This document shows positions 1-9,275 of a stretch of DNA of 64,000 bases, piece after piece. Position 1 is the first letter of the stretch, and every line of letters begins with the position of its first letter. Origin of the DNA: Mesorhizobium sp. GTDB lineage: Bacteria > Pseudomonadota > Alphaproteobacteria > Rhizobiales > Rhizobiaceae. The DNA lies in contig NZ_JAFKID010000013.1 of NCBI RefSeq assembly GCF_017306545.1, positions 91,351-155,350 of the forward strand, read 5' to 3'. The position numbers and the translations under genes were made by a program. The notes under the pieces were generated by a model, which did not search any database, was not told where the DNA came from, and worked only from the letters and a program-made list of their open reading frames with translations.

Positions 1-24
1 GAGTTTTTCGGCAGTTTCAGACAT
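1..24 (-). CDS. N-terminus of a leftward gene running off the window
   Basis: An ATG on the minus strand at 24-22 starts a protein reading MSETAEKL before the window ends. It is preceded on that strand by AAGGTGGAG, a strong ribosome binding site, at about eight bases spacing, which is why I take it as a true start. It is transcribed in the same direction as the MocR-type regulator upstream of it, but a palindromic element separates them. Eight residues do not allow any functional call. Confidence 0.55.
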
Positions 25-175
25 TGCAACAACTCCACCTTGGCGGCGAAGCCGGCCGGCGGCGGTTGTTCCGCCTTGGTCCAGCTCAGTTCCCGTGCCG
101 AACTATGGCGCGACGACTGGCCCAGCAGCATGAGCCAGCCGATTCCGCCGGATGGGCCAGAGGGTGGAGGGCTTT

Positions 176-302
176 CCCTCGCCCCGTCAACGGGGAGACG
201 ATGCCGGCAGGCAGGTGAGGGGCAGCGCGAATATCGGACAGTAAGGCACCGCCCCTCATCTGTCACTTCGTGACACCTTCTCCCCGTGAACGGGGAGAAG
301 GA
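176..302. repeat. Family A palindromic element, copy 1
   Basis: The element is bounded by CCTCGCCCCGTCAACGGGGAG on the left and CTTCTCCCCGTGAACGGGGAGAAG on the right (second written in parts: CTTCTCCCCG, then TGAA, then CGGGGAGAAG). Inner arms contain GGTGAGGGGCAG and its inverted partner CCGCCCCTCATC, so the whole unit can fold into one long hairpin with a palindrome at each end. It lies eight bases beyond the stop codon of the MocR-type gene, and could act as its 3' hairpin. The same family recurs at 12622-12745 and 53401-53602. Confidence 0.85.
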
Positions 303-310
303 AGATCGAG

Positions 311-1801
311 CTACGCCGCTGCTGGCCGCCGTCCTGCCGCCGTCGCAAGCTCGCGGATGCCCGGCTCGATGTGCTGCAACGCGATGGAGGAGATGCCGAG
401 GCGCATGAAGCGCGACGGCCGGTCGGAGCGGTCGAAGAAGCGGTCGCCCGGTTCGATGATGACGCTGCGGCTGGCCGCCGCCGCCGCCAAGTCGCGCGAA
501 TCGGTGCCGCGCGGGCCTTCCAGCCAGAGCGACGTGCCGCCGGCCGAATCGGTCGAGCGCCATTCCGGCAGGAAGGCGTCGATCGCATGCACCAGCCGCT
601 TGCGCCGCTCCTCGAAGGCCGCCGAAAGCCGGCGCACCAGCGCCTCGTGATGGCCGAGCGAGAGGAACAGCGCGACCGCGCGCTGGTTGTTCGCCGGCGG
701 GTGGCGCAGCATGAAGCGGCGCAGCGCGCGAAGTTCTGCGATGAGCCCGGCGGACGCCACGATGTAGCCGAGCCTGAGGCCCGGAGCGAGCGTCTTCGAC
801 ATCGAGCCGACATAGACGACGCGGCCGGAACGGTCGATGCTCTTCAAGGCCTGCTGCGGCGCCTCGTCGAGCAACTGGCTGTCGTAGCCGTCCTCGATGA
901 TGATCTGGTTGTGGCGGTTGGCGCGCGCCAGAAGATCCTGCCGTCGCTCGACCGAAAGTGGCACCATGGTCGGGCAATGGTGGCTGGGTGTGACGAAGAC
1001 GAAGCCGGAATCGGCCGGAATGGCCGAGGTCACGATGCCCGACTGGTCGACCGGCACCGGCTGCACGTCGGCGCCGGCGAGCTTGAAGATGGAGCGCGCG
1101 TCCGGGTAGCCGGGGTCCTCCATCGCCACCTTGGAACCCTTGGTCATCAGCAGCGAGGCGAGCATATAGAGCGCGTTCTGCGCGCCCAGCGTGACGATGA
1201 TCTCGTCGGGATTGGCGAAGATGCCGCGCCGGGGCAGAAGCCGCGCCTGGATCTGCTCGATCAGCAGCGGGTCGTCGCGGTCGACCATGTCGGACGCCCA
1301 GTTGCGGATTTCCAGCACCGCCAGCGCCATGCGGTTGCATTCGCGCCATTCGGCGGTCGGGAACAGCGCCGGGTCGAACTGGCCGTAGACGAACGGATAG
1401 GAGGACTTGATCCAGTTCTCCTGCTTGTTGGGCGGCGGCATGTCGGAGGCGGCGATCTGCCGCCGCGCTTTCCAGTCGATCTCGTTCTGCTGCTCGGGTG
1501 TCTTCTGCGGCTTGGCCGGCGTCGCCAGCACTTCCGGGTTGACGAAATGGCCCCGCCGCTCGCGCGCCACCAGAAAACCCTGGTCGACGAGCTGCTGGAA
1601 GGCGAGCACCACCGTGCCGCGCGCCACGCCGAGCTTTTCAGCCAAGATGCGGCAGGAGGGTAGCGGCATTGAAGCGGCGATCTGGCGGTCGAGGATGGCG
1701 GCGACGATCGCCTGCCGGATCTGCGCCTGCAAGGTCTGGCCCGACTCGGCCGAAATGCGGAAAAGGCCGGACCAGATTGCCGTGTCGTTGCGCTGTGGCA
1801 T
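311..1801 (-). CDS. MocR-family transcriptional regulator (GntR HTH fused to PLP aminotransferase fold)
   Basis: The protein is 496 residues, the usual size for MocR/PdxR-type regulators. Roughly the first 80 residues form a GntR winged helix (ILDRQIAASMPLPSCRILAE, then LGVARGTVVLAFQQL). The rest is a fold-type I aminotransferase domain. The PLP lysine lies near residue 336 in SMSKTLAPGLRLGY, and the EDGYDSQL and PGYPDARSIF stretches typical of the fold are present. Such proteins sense PLP or an amino-PLP adduct and control genes for vitamin B6, GABA, taurine or ectoine-type metabolism; which of these applies cannot be told here. GGAGAG precedes the ATG. TGGCATAA repeats overlap the start and lie upstream, so autoregulation is plausible. 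Confidence 0.93.
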   Translation of the reverse strand: MPQRNDTAIWSGLFRISAESGQTLQAQIRQAIVAAILDRQIAASMPLPSCRILAEKLGVARGTVVLAFQQLVDQGFLVARERRGHFVNPEVLATPAKPQKTPEQQNEIDWKARRQIAASDMPPPNKQENWIKSSYPFVYGQFDPALFPTAEWRECNRMALAVLEIRNWASDMVDRDDPLLIEQIQARLLPRRGIFANPDEIIVTLGAQNALYMLASLLMTKGSKVAMEDPGYPDARSIFKLAGADVQPVPVDQSGIVTSAIPADSGFVFVTPSHHCPTMVPLSVERRQDLLARANRHNQIIIEDGYDSQLLDEAPQQALKSIDRSGRVVYVGSMSKTLAPGLRLGYIVASAGLIAELRALRRFMLRHPPANNQRAVALFLSLGHHEALVRRLSAAFEERRKRLVHAIDAFLPEWRSTDSAGGTSLWLEGPRGTDSRDLAAAAASRSVIIEPGDRFFDRSDRPSRFMRLGISSIALQHIEPGIRELATAAGRRPAAA

Positions 1802-1911
1802 AAAAGCTCTCCTCGATGGCCAGTCTTTTCCAGCTTTGTGGACCAGCAGAGATTAAGCCTGGCATAAGGGGTTGCGCCAATCAATTTTTCTGATTTCTTC
1901 GATTTATGCCA
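1796..1911. promoter_or_regulatory. Candidate MocR operator region (TGGCATAA repeats)
   Basis: TGGCATAA occurs at 1796-1803 and 1860-1867 in direct orientation, and its complement TTATGCCA at 1904-1911. MocR-type regulators generally bind spaced direct or inverted repeats next to their own gene. Position between the regulator and divergent pgi fits this, but no binding data can be read from the sequence, and the first copy overlaps the start codon. Confidence 0.35.
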
Positions 1912-2085
1912 ATGATCCATTCTCCGTTCGGGTACGTCGCGGAGAACGGTCGTGGCCGGTTGAATCGGTTGAAATTTCCGCCGATAGTCCGCCGCCCGCC
2001 CGCAGTGGACAAAACCGCGTGACCGCCCCTCTCTGGCGGCGCGGGGTCTGCTATGCTGCGGCGCAAACCGTTGAGGAGTCCGTCC

Positions 2086-3729
2086 GTGGATCACAAAGCT
2101 TTCGCCACGCAGCTCGCCGCGCTCGGCAAGCACCGCGCTTCCCTGTCGATGAACATGCGCGACGCCTTCGCTGCCGATCCGCAGCGCTTCGAGAAATTCT
2201 CCGCCACCGACGGCGACCTCTTGCTCGACTGGTCGAAATGCGCGGTGGACGAGGAGGCGATGCGCCAGCTCGTCGCACTTGCGGGTGCGGCCGGCGTCGA
2301 GGAAAAGCGCGCCGCGATGTTTGCCGGCAAGCACATCAACATCACCGAGGACCGCGCCGTGCTGCACACGGCGCTGCGGCATCTCGCTGGCAAGGGCCTG
2401 CATGTCGACGGGCAGGACGTGAAGAGGGACGTCGAGAGCGTCCTCGCCGCCATGGCCGCCTTCGCCGATGCCGTGCGCTCCGGCAAGGCGCCGGGCGCGA
2501 CGGGCAAAAAAATCACCGACGTCGTCAATATCGGCATCGGCGGTTCCGATCTCGGCCCGGCGATGGCGACGCTGGCGCTGGCGCCCTATCACGACGGACC
2601 GCGCAGCCACTATGTCTCCAACATCGACGGCGCCCATATCCACGACACGCTGAAGGGGCTCGATCCGGCGACGACCTTGTTCGTCATCGCTTCCAAGACC
2701 TTCACCACGGTCGAGACGATGACCAACGCCGAGACGGCGCGGCACTGGATTCAGGAAAAGCTCGGCAAGGAGGCGGTCGGCCACCATTTCGCCGCCGTCT
2801 CCACCGCGCTCGATCTCGTGGCGAAGTTCGGCATCCGCAAGGAGCGCGTGTTCGGCTTCTGGGACTGGGTCGGCGGCCGTTATTCGGTCTGGGGCGCCAT
2901 CGGCCTGCCGGTGATGATCGCCGTCGGGCCGGAGGATTTCCGCGCCTTCCTGCGCGGCGGCGCCGAAATGGACGCCCATTTCCGCGACACGCCGGTTGAG
3001 AAGAACCTGCCCTTCCTGCTCGGCCTCGTCGGCTTCTGGCATCGCGTGGTGTGCGCCTATCCGGCCCGCGCCGTCATTCCCTACGACCAGCGCCTGTCGC
3101 GCCTGCCGGCCTATCTCCAGCAACTCGACATGGAATCGAACGGCAAGAGCGTCACCGTCGAGAGCCAGCCGGTGACGACGCCGACCGGCCCGCTTGTGTG
3201 GGGCGAACCCGGCACCAACGGCCAGCACGCCTTCTTCCAGCTGCTGCATCAGGGCACCGACATCATCCCAGTCGAATTCCTTGCCGCGGCGAACGGTCAT
3301 GAGCCGAACCTGAAGCACCATCACGACCTTCTGCTCGCCAACTGCCTGGCGCAGTCCGAGGCGCTGATGAAGGGCCGCACGCTGGAGGAGGCGAGGGCGC
3401 AAATGCTGGCCAAGGGCCAAAAGCCCGATTTCGTCGACCGCATAGCTCCGCAGCGCGTCTTTTCCGGCAACCGGCCCTCGGTCACCATCCTCTACGAAAA
3501 GCTCGATCCGCGCATGCTCGGCCGGCTGATCGCGCTCTACGAGCACCGCGTCTTCGTCGAGGGCGTGCTCTACGACATCAATTCCTTCGACCAGTGGGGC
3601 GTCGAACTCGGCAAGGAACTCGCCACCCAGCTTCTGCCTGTCGTGGAAGGCAAGGAGAATGCCGCGAAAAGGGACGCCTCGACCGCCGGTCTGGTGGGAC
3701 ATATCCGGCGACTCAGGGCGGGTAAGTGA
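2086..3729 (+). CDS. pgi: Glucose-6-phosphate isomerase
   Basis: Cytoplasmic enzyme interconverting glucose 6-phosphate and fructose 6-phosphate; in rhizobia it links sugar uptake to the Entner-Doudoroff pathway and to polysaccharide precursors. The 547-residue product matches the standard length (E. coli 549). Family signatures are visible: [47 protein letters not shown] with the catalytic histidine region, and [11 protein letters not shown] with the C-terminal catalytic lysine. I place the start at GTG 2086 because TGAGGAG lies about seven bases upstream; an ATG 33 bases further upstream (2053) is in frame but lacks a ribosome binding site. The next gene overlaps its stop codon. Confidence 0.97.
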   Translation: MDHKAFATQLAALGKHRASLSMNMRDAFAADPQRFEKFSATDGDLLLDWSKCAVDEEAMRQLVALAGAAGVEEKRAAMFAGKHINITEDRAVLHTALRHLAGKGLHVDGQDVKRDVESVLAAMAAFADAVRSGKAPGATGKKITDVVNIGIGGSDLGPAMATLALAPYHDGPRSHYVSNIDGAHIHDTLKGLDPATTLFVIASKTFTTVETMTNAETARHWIQEKLGKEAVGHHFAAVSTALDLVAKFGIRKERVFGFWDWVGGRYSVWGAIGLPVMIAVGPEDFRAFLRGGAEMDAHFRDTPVEKNLPFLLGLVGFWHRVVCAYPARAVIPYDQRLSRLPAYLQQLDMESNGKSVTVESQPVTTPTGPLVWGEPGTNGQHAFFQLLHQGTDIIPVEFLAAANGHEPNLKHHHDLLLANCLAQSEALMKGRTLEEARAQMLAKGQKPDFVDRIAPQRVFSGNRPSVTILYEKLDPRMLGRLIALYEHRVFVEGVLYDINSFDQWGVELGKELATQLLPVVEGKENAAKRDASTAGLVGHIRRLRAGK

Positions 3730-4454
3730 GGCGGCAATTGGCAACCATCAAGGGGATTCTGTTCGACAAGGACGGCACGCTGGTCGATTTCAACGCCACC
3801 TGGTCGGCGGTCGCAGACTTCATGGCGATGGAAGCGGTCGGCGGCGACCGGCCGGCAGCCGACGAACTGCTCACCGTGGCCGGCTACGACTTCGGCGCCG
3901 GGCGCTTCAAGGCCGATTCGATCTTCGCCGCCGGCACCAACCGCGATGTGGTGGAACTGTGGTTCCCGCGTCTGTCGCGGCAGGAGCAGGGCGCGGCGCT
4001 GACCCGCTTCAACGAGATCACGGCGGTGGAAGGCTCGCGCAAGGCGGTGGCCTTGCCGGGCATTCCGGCCGCACTCGCGGCGCTGCACGGGCGCGACTAT
4101 CGACTCGGCGTCGCCACCAACGATTCCACCGCCGGCTGCGAGAAAACTCTTTCGGCGCTCGGCATCGCCCAGCTTTTCGACGCCGCCTATGGCTACGACG
4201 CCGTGGCCAATCCCAAGCCGGCGCCAGACACCGTGCAGTCCTTCTGCGACCTGACTGGGCTGAAGCCGGCCGAGATCGCCATGGTGGGCGACAACCGCCA
4301 CGACCTCGACATGGCCCGCGCTGGCGGCTGCGGCCTCGCGATCGGGGTTCTGTCCGGCACCGGCACCCGCGCCTCGCTGGCGCCTGTCGCCGACGTCGTG
4401 CTGGATTCGGTGGCCGACCTGCCGGCCTATCTGGAGCAGCGCGGCCGGGTTTGA
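3726..4454 (+). CDS. HAD-family hydrolase, phosphoglycolate phosphatase-like
   Basis: A 242-residue HAD-IA type phosphatase. Motif I is [11 protein letters not shown] (two nucleophile/acid aspartates), motif III includes NPKPAPD, and motif IV is MVGDNRHD. A helical cap follows motif I. The layout resembles Gph, which dephosphorylates 2-phosphoglycolate, but substrate cannot be assigned from motifs. GTG 3726 overlaps the pgi stop by four bases, indicating translational coupling; TTG 3738, with AAGTGAGG seven bases upstream, is an equally reasonable start and removes four residues. Confidence 0.88.
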   Translation: MRRQLATIKGILFDKDGTLVDFNATWSAVADFMAMEAVGGDRPAADELLTVAGYDFGAGRFKADSIFAAGTNRDVVELWFPRLSRQEQGAALTRFNEITAVEGSRKAVALPGIPAALAALHGRDYRLGVATNDSTAGCEKTLSALGIAQLFDAAYGYDAVANPKPAPDTVQSFCDLTGLKPAEIAMVGDNRHDLDMARAGGCGLAIGVLSGTGTRASLAPVADVVLDSVADLPAYLEQRGRV

Positions 4455-4470
4455 CCGGCTTCGTGCTGGA

Positions 4471-4513
4471 GCATGTCTCCCGAAAGTGGTCCGGTTTCGG
4501 GACAAAGACATGC
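4471..4513. repeat. Dispersed rhizobial intergenic palindrome
   Basis: GCATGTCT at 4471 pairs with AGACATGC ending at 4513, and inside it CCCGAAA pairs with TTTCGGG. The resulting imperfect hairpin of 43 bases belongs to a type frequently seen between genes in Mesorhizobium-like genomes (recollection of the class, not a database result). It is followed by TAAAGCGTACTGAGCGAACC, which resembles the usual flank of that repeat. It lies 16 bases after the phosphatase stop. Confidence 0.7.
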
Positions 4514-4627
4514 GTAAAATCAAGAGGCTAAAGCGTACTGAGCGAACCTGAAAGGTCACGACACGCCTTAGATTAATTTTATCCGGATAATATTGACCTC
4601 GACGCCATGCGTTGTTAAATGCGCGGC

Positions 4628-5221
4628 ATGGAACAGGAAATCCTCACCGTCACGGCCTTTGCCGGCGACCGGCTTTTTGCGGCCGGCCCGGCGTCCGAGG
4701 TCGCGCTGGCGCTGAAGGCCGTCGCTGAAACGGCCGAGGTTCCGCTTCTGGTCTTCGACGACCGCACCGGCCGGCAGGTCGATTTCGACCTGAGCGGCAC
4801 GGACAAGGAGATCGTCGCCCGCCTGACGCAACCGGAAATCGAGGAAAAGCCGGAGCGCCGCGGCGCCGGTCGCCCAAAGCTCGGCGTCGTGGCGCGCGAG
4901 ATCACGCTTTTGCCGCGTCATTGGCAATGGCTGGCCGGGCAGCCCGGCGGCGCTTCGGTGACGCTGCGCAAGCTGGTCGATGCCGCCCGCGCCGCCGACG
5001 ATGCCGGCAAAGCGGCAGCGCGCGGCGCGCAGCAGGCGGCCGACCGTTTCATGGCGGCCATGCTGGGCAACCGGCCGGGCTACGAGGAGGCCGCGCGTGC
5101 GCTCTATGCCGGCGACCGGGATCGCTTTTTCGCTCTCTCCGAACCGTGGCCAGCGGACCTGCGCGATCATGCCCGGCGACTGGCCCGGCCCGCTTTTGCC
5201 TCGCAAGCGAAGCCGGCTTGA
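4628..5221 (+). CDS. DUF2239 family protein
   Basis: About 197 residues. The N-terminal half (TVTAFAGDRLFAAG, VPLLVFDDRTGRQVDFDL) and the central GRPKLGVVAREITLLPRHW segment match what I know of DUF2239, a proteobacterial family of unknown function. The GRPKLGVVAREITLLPR stretch looks like a small nucleic-acid-binding or AT-hook-like patch, which is inference. The C-terminal half is alanine-rich and helical. No convincing ribosome binding site is visible; ATG 4619 lies three codons upstream and cannot be excluded as the start. Confidence 0.85.
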   Translation: MEQEILTVTAFAGDRLFAAGPASEVALALKAVAETAEVPLLVFDDRTGRQVDFDLSGTDKEIVARLTQPEIEEKPERRGAGRPKLGVVAREITLLPRHWQWLAGQPGGASVTLRKLVDAARAADDAGKAAARGAQQAADRFMAAMLGNRPGYEEAARALYAGDRDRFFALSEPWPADLRDHARRLARPAFASQAKPA

Positions 5222-5241
5222 TGGCAGAAAACAGCTAAGGT

Positions 5242-6186
5242 TCAGATGCCGTTTTCCACCCATGTGCTGATCAGCGTATGGGCGATGGCGCCTTTCGCCG
5301 GTGTGAACAGACCGCCCGGATGCGTGCGCGCCAGCATCTGCCGCACCTCGTCGCGATAGAACCAGCGGCAGTCCTCCAATTCGTTGAGGTCCGCCTGAAT
5401 GTCCTCGTTCAGCGGCTCGCCGAAACAGCCGATCATCAGCGAATAGGGGAACGGCCACGGCTGGCTGGCATGGTAGACGACGCGGCCGAGCCGGATGCCG
5501 GCTTCCTCCAGCGTTTCGCGCCGCACCGCGTTCTCGATCGTTTCGCCCGGCTCGATGAAGCCGGCCAGTGCCGAATACGAACCGGGGGTGAAATGCGGGC
5601 TGCGGCCGAGCAGGCATTTTTCGCGCGTGGCGGTGAGCATGATCGCCACCGGGTCGGTGCGCGGGAAATGGTCGGCGCCGCAGGCCGGACAATGGCGCCG
5701 GTAGCCGCCGGCGCGCGTTTCGCTGGCATGGCCGCATTTCGAGCAGAAGCGGTGGCTGGCGTTCCAGGCGAGCAGCGCCGCCCCCTGCGCCAGCGCGCCG
5801 AGCGCGGCTTCGTCGAGCAGGCCCTGCATGTAGACCGAGCGGAAATCGATCGCCTTGATCGTCGCCGGCAGGGAGTCGGTGGCCACGCCGGCCGGCACCG
5901 CCAGCACCGGGCCGTTGGTGTCGAAGCCCAGAAACACGGCTTCGCCGAGTTGCGGCTCGAATGCCTCGCTGGCACCGAGTTCGTGCCAGGGGTCGAAGGT
6001 TTCGCCGTCGAGTTTCAGAAGGACGCGGCCCTCGCGCAGCAGCAACAGCCGGCTGCGCGGATCGGCAAGTGCCGTCTCGACGCAGTCGTCGGCGCGGGTC
6101 TCCGATTGCCGGTCGATCCGGTTGCCGGCGAACCCGACGAATTGGCTGGGTTCGCGCGGCGGCGCGTCGAAAAGACGGAAGGTCAT
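5242..6186 (-). CDS. nudC: NAD(+) diphosphatase / NADH pyrophosphatase
   Basis: Nudix hydrolase that cleaves NAD(H) to NMN(H) and AMP; the family also removes NAD caps from RNA. The 314-residue protein has an N-terminal domain, a four-cysteine zinc ribbon near residues 147-170 (CSKCG ... CPACG), and a Nudix box near residues 206-228 reading GFIEPGETIENAVRRETLEE followed by AGI, which keeps the REXXEE core. SQPWPFPYSLMIGC after the box is the NudC signature. The 3' end converges on DUF2239 with 20 bases between them. It may be co-transcribed with the HIT gene upstream, 37 bases away. Confidence 0.95.
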   Translation of the reverse strand: MTFRLFDAPPREPSQFVGFAGNRIDRQSETRADDCVETALADPRSRLLLLREGRVLLKLDGETFDPWHELGASEAFEPQLGEAVFLGFDTNGPVLAVPAGVATDSLPATIKAIDFRSVYMQGLLDEAALGALAQGAALLAWNASHRFCSKCGHASETRAGGYRRHCPACGADHFPRTDPVAIMLTATREKCLLGRSPHFTPGSYSALAGFIEPGETIENAVRRETLEEAGIRLGRVVYHASQPWPFPYSLMIGCFGEPLNEDIQADLNELEDCRWFYRDEVRQMLARTHPGGLFTPAKGAIAHTLISTWVENGI

Positions 6187-6223
6187 GGGAGGACTCGAAG
6201 AGGATGCCGGATTGGACGGCGCT

Positions 6224-6643
6224 TTATAGCGCCGCCTTCACGGTTTGGGCAAACCGGTACAGTTCGGCGCGCTTGTAGGGCTCGCGCAGGCCGTGGCCCC
6301 ACACCGGGCCGGGCCAGCCCGCATCGCCTTCCGTGCGCGCTACCACATGGATGTGCAGCTGCCGCACGATGTTGCCAAGCGCTGCGGTGTTGATCTTCGT
6401 GCAGTCGGTGGTTTTCTTCAGCGCTTGCGCCACCATGTTGACCTCGAAGGTCAGCATCGCCTGGTCGAGCGGGGTGAGATCGTGCACCTCCTCGATGCCG
6501 GGCCGCTGCGGCACCAGAAGGAGCCAAGGCCAGCGGCTGTCGTTCATCACCCTGAGTTCGCACAGGCCGAGCCAAATCAATGGCTCGCTGTCCGCTTCCA
6601 GCCGGGCATCGAGCGTAAATCCGGCCTTGAGGCCCGGCAGCAT
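6224..6643 (-). CDS. HIT-domain protein (nucleotide hydrolase/transferase)
   Basis: A 139-residue histidine-triad family protein. The diagnostic stretch is QLHIHVVART near residues 96-105, preceded by NTAALGNIVRQ, the usual HIT context. HIT proteins hydrolyse dinucleoside polyphosphates, AMP-amino acid adducts or related nucleotides. Here the third histidine of the HxHxHxx motif is replaced (HIHVV), as in a branch of bacterial HIT proteins, so activity is uncertain. It reads towards nudC in the same direction, which suggests a nucleotide-sanitation pair. Confidence 0.88.
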   Translation of the reverse strand: MLPGLKAGFTLDARLEADSEPLIWLGLCELRVMNDSRWPWLLLVPQRPGIEEVHDLTPLDQAMLTFEVNMVAQALKKTTDCTKINTAALGNIVRQLHIHVVARTEGDAGWPGPVWGHGLREPYKRAELYRFAQTVKAAL

Positions 6644-6778
6644 CGGCGTTTCCTTGGGTTAGGCAGGCGTTCGTTGCCAAGCGAGGCTATTGCGCCGTTT
6701 TGCCGGCTGCAAGAGGCTCCACGACGATTGTCCCCGATTGGCCTTGCATTCCGTGGCCGGATTGACGATATGGGAGCC

Positions 6779-6874
6779 GGGAGGTTGGTGGTGGACGATC
6801 CACTCGCCAACCGGGTCAGGTCCGGAAGGAAGCAGCCCTAACGAGCCCGGAACGGGTCATTGTTCCAGCCTCCC
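6779..6874 (+). ncRNA. ffs: Signal recognition particle RNA (4.5S type)
   Basis: The universal SRP domain IV core GGTCAGGTCCGGAAGGAAGC is at 6814-6833. The outer ends GGGAGGTTGG (6779-6788) and CCAGCCTCCC (6865-6874) are fully complementary, allowing one G-U pair, and define a 96-base hairpin RNA. It binds Ffh to target nascent membrane proteins. It sits directly upstream of dnaX, as in related genomes. The exact 5' and 3' ends are set by base pairing, not by data. Confidence 0.96.
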
Positions 6875-7004
6875 GCCTTCTCTTTCCCGCGGCCTCCGTT
6901 CGGCGATCCCATCCGGTGACGTTGACGGCGTGTCGGCATACGGGCGAAACTCGTTGCGGAATCGGCCGCCCCGGCGGCCCCTCACAGGAACCCCGTCGAG
7001 GCCG

Positions 7005-8903
7005 ATGAGCGAAGCCGGACCAAGCGAATCGGAAAAAGGCGCGACGGACAAGGCTTCCGGCGCCTATCGCGTTCTGGCGCGGAAGTATCGTCCCACCAAT
7101 TTTTCCCAGCTGATCGGCCAGGAGCCGATGGTGAGGACGCTCACCAATGCGTTCGCCACCGGCCGCATCGCCCAGGCCTGGATGCTGACGGGCGTGCGCG
7201 GGGTCGGCAAGACCACCACCGCGCGCATCCTCGCCCGTGCGCTCAACTACAAGACGGCCGAAATCGACCGCCCCTCGGTCGACCTCACCGTGCCCGGCGA
7301 GCATTGCCAGGCGATCATGGAAGGCCGCCATGTCGACGTGATCGAGATGGACGCGGCGTCCCACACTGGCATCGACGACATCCGCGACATCATCGACCGC
7401 GTGCGCTATGCACCGGTGGCCGCGCGCTACAAGGTCTACATCATCGACGAAGTGCACATGCTGTCCACGCCGGCCTTCAACGGCCTGCTGAAGACGCTGG
7501 AAGAGCCGCCGCCGCATGTGAAGTTCATCTTCGCCACCACCGAAATCCGAAAAGTGCCGATCACGGTGCTGTCGCGCTGCCAGCGGTTCGATCTGCGCCG
7601 CATCGATGCTTCCGTCATCAAGGCGGACCTTGCGCGCATCGCCGGCCTGGAGGGCATCGAGGTCGAGGATGCGGCCCTCGCCATGGTCGCCCGCGCCGCC
7701 GAAGGCTCGATGCGCGACGCGCAGTCGATTCTCGATCAGGCGATCGCCCATGGTGGCGGAACGATGGGCGGCGGGACGACGGGCGGCGGCAAGGTCGATG
7801 CCGATGCCGTCCGCGCCATGCTGGGCCTGGCCGACCGCGCCCGCATCGTCGATCTGTTCGAGCACGTCATGAAGGGCGACGTCGCCGCCGCGCTCAAGGA
7901 ACTGCGCCAGCAATACGACGTCGGTGCCGATCCGGCTGCCGTGCTCACCGACCTTGCCGAATTCAACCATCTCGTCACCCGCCTGCGTTTCGTGCCCGAG
8001 GCCGCCGACGACGCCACCCTGTCCGAAGACGAGCGCCGGCGCGGCGGCGATTTTGCCGAAAAGCTGTCGGTGCGGGTGCTGTCGCGCACCTGGCAGATGC
8101 TGCTGAAGGGCATTCCGGAAGTGCAGAACTCCAACCGCCCGCTGGCGGCGGCCGAGATGGTGCTGATCCGGCTGGCGCACGCCGCCGACCTGCCGACGCT
8201 GGACGAGGCGCTTAAGACTTTGGAGAACGGCGCCGCATCGGCGCCGGCCACGCCGCGCCCGACCGTCGCGCCCGCCGGTCCGGCCCCTGCCGGTCCTGTC
8301 GCCGGTGCCGTTTCCCAGGCGCGTATGCCCGCCGGCGGCGGGAGCGGCGCGCAGGCCATGCGGCTTGTCCAGGCTTCGCCCGACCGGCAGGCTGGTGATC
8401 CCGCCCCGCTCGCCGGACAGCCGGCCGCCGAGCCGCCGATGGTTGCGGAAGCCTCGCCGGTGCCGGCGTTGAAGTCTTTGGCCGACATCGCCGCCCTGGC
8501 CGAGCAGCATCGCGACATGACGTTCAAGGTCCTGTTGAAGCGCTGCGTTCGGCCGGTGCGTTTCGAACCCGGCCGCCTCGACGTCGCGCTGACGGAAGAT
8601 GCGCCGCGCACGCTGCTCAACGACCTCACCACGAAGCTGCGAGCCTGGACGGGCCGCAACTGGCTGGTGTCGCTCTCCAAGGAGGAGGGCGGCCAGACGC
8701 TGGCCGAGATGGAGTCCGCGCGCCGCGAAAGCGTCTTGCTCGACGCGCGTTCCGACCCGACTGTGGCGGCGGTGCTGGCCCGTTTCCCCGGCGCGCGCAT
8801 TATTGACGTGCGCATTCCCGATGCGGCCGGGGACGTGTCGGGGGAAGGGAATGGCGGCGATGCCGACCTGCCGGCCGAGCCGGCGGCGGACGATGACGAA
8901 TAG
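7005..8903 (+). CDS. dnaX: DNA polymerase III subunits gamma/tau
   Basis: Clamp-loader ATPase of the replisome, 632 residues. It has a Walker A (GVRGVGKTTTARILARALN, near residue 65), Walker B (VYIIDEVHMLS), sensor 1 and arginine-finger region (FIFATTEIRKVPITVLSRCQ). A proline/alanine-rich linker lies around residues 410-480, followed by a C-terminal tau domain that would contact the polymerase and DnaB. The zinc-binding module of E. coli DnaX (four cysteines after the P-loop) keeps only one cysteine here (PGEHCQAIMEG). ATG 7005 opens MSEAGPSESEKG; longer in-frame readings run through the SRP RNA and are rejected. No A-rich frameshift site for a separate gamma form was seen. Confidence 0.96.
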   Translation: MSEAGPSESEKGATDKASGAYRVLARKYRPTNFSQLIGQEPMVRTLTNAFATGRIAQAWMLTGVRGVGKTTTARILARALNYKTAEIDRPSVDLTVPGEHCQAIMEGRHVDVIEMDAASHTGIDDIRDIIDRVRYAPVAARYKVYIIDEVHMLSTPAFNGLLKTLEEPPPHVKFIFATTEIRKVPITVLSRCQRFDLRRIDASVIKADLARIAGLEGIEVEDAALAMVARAAEGSMRDAQSILDQAIAHGGGTMGGGTTGGGKVDADAVRAMLGLADRARIVDLFEHVMKGDVAAALKELRQQYDVGADPAAVLTDLAEFNHLVTRLRFVPEAADDATLSEDERRRGGDFAEKLSVRVLSRTWQMLLKGIPEVQNSNRPLAAAEMVLIRLAHAADLPTLDEALKTLENGAASAPATPRPTVAPAGPAPAGPVAGAVSQARMPAGGGSGAQAMRLVQASPDRQAGDPAPLAGQPAAEPPMVAEASPVPALKSLADIAALAEQHRDMTFKVLLKRCVRPVRFEPGRLDVALTEDAPRTLLNDLTTKLRAWTGRNWLVSLSKEEGGQTLAEMESARRESVLLDARSDPTVAAVLARFPGARIIDVRIPDAAGDVSGEGNGGDADLPAEPAADDDE

Positions 8904-8951
8904 CCCGCCGGCCGAACCGGCAGGCGTTACCAAGAACGGAAGGACGCGATC

Positions 8952-9275
8952 ATGAAGGACCTGCTCGGGCTGATGGGCAAGGCGAAGGAAATGCAGGCCA
9001 AGATGCAGGCCATGCAGGACGAGATCGCCGTGATGGAGGCCTCCGGCCAGGCCGGCGGCGGGCTGGTTTCGGTGACGCTGACAGGCAAGTTCGAGATGAA
9101 GGCGCTGAAGATCGACCCCTCGCTGTTCAAGGAGGACGACGTCGAGATCCTGGAAGACCTGATCCTCGCCGCTCACAACGACGCCAAGGCCAAGGTCGAG
9201 CAGGTGATGCAGGAAAAGACCAGGGCGCTGACCGCCGGCCTGCCGATACCGCCCGGCATGAAACTGCCGTTCTGA
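8952..9275 (+). CDS. YbaB/EbfC nucleoid-associated protein
   Basis: A 107-residue protein of the YbaB/EbfC family, which forms tweezer-like dimers that bind DNA without strong sequence preference. [20 protein letters not shown], the [20 protein letters not shown] strand region and the [16 protein letters not shown] helix are characteristic. GGAAGGA precedes ATG 8952. It follows dnaX by 48 bases, in the conserved dnaX-ybaB-recR order, which ties it to replication and recombination functions. Confidence 0.95.
   Translation: MKDLLGLMGKAKEMQAKMQAMQDEIAVMEASGQAGGGLVSVTLTGKFEMKALKIDPSLFKEDDVEILEDLILAAHNDAKAKVEQVMQEKTRALTAGLPIPPGMKLPF

Noticed and set aside
1261-3744. 827-codon open frame antisense to pgi and the MocR gene
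   Set aside because: It runs through two well-supported genes on the other strand or frame; the translation is R/G/H/A-rich without any family motif, a common artefact of high-GC codon bias.
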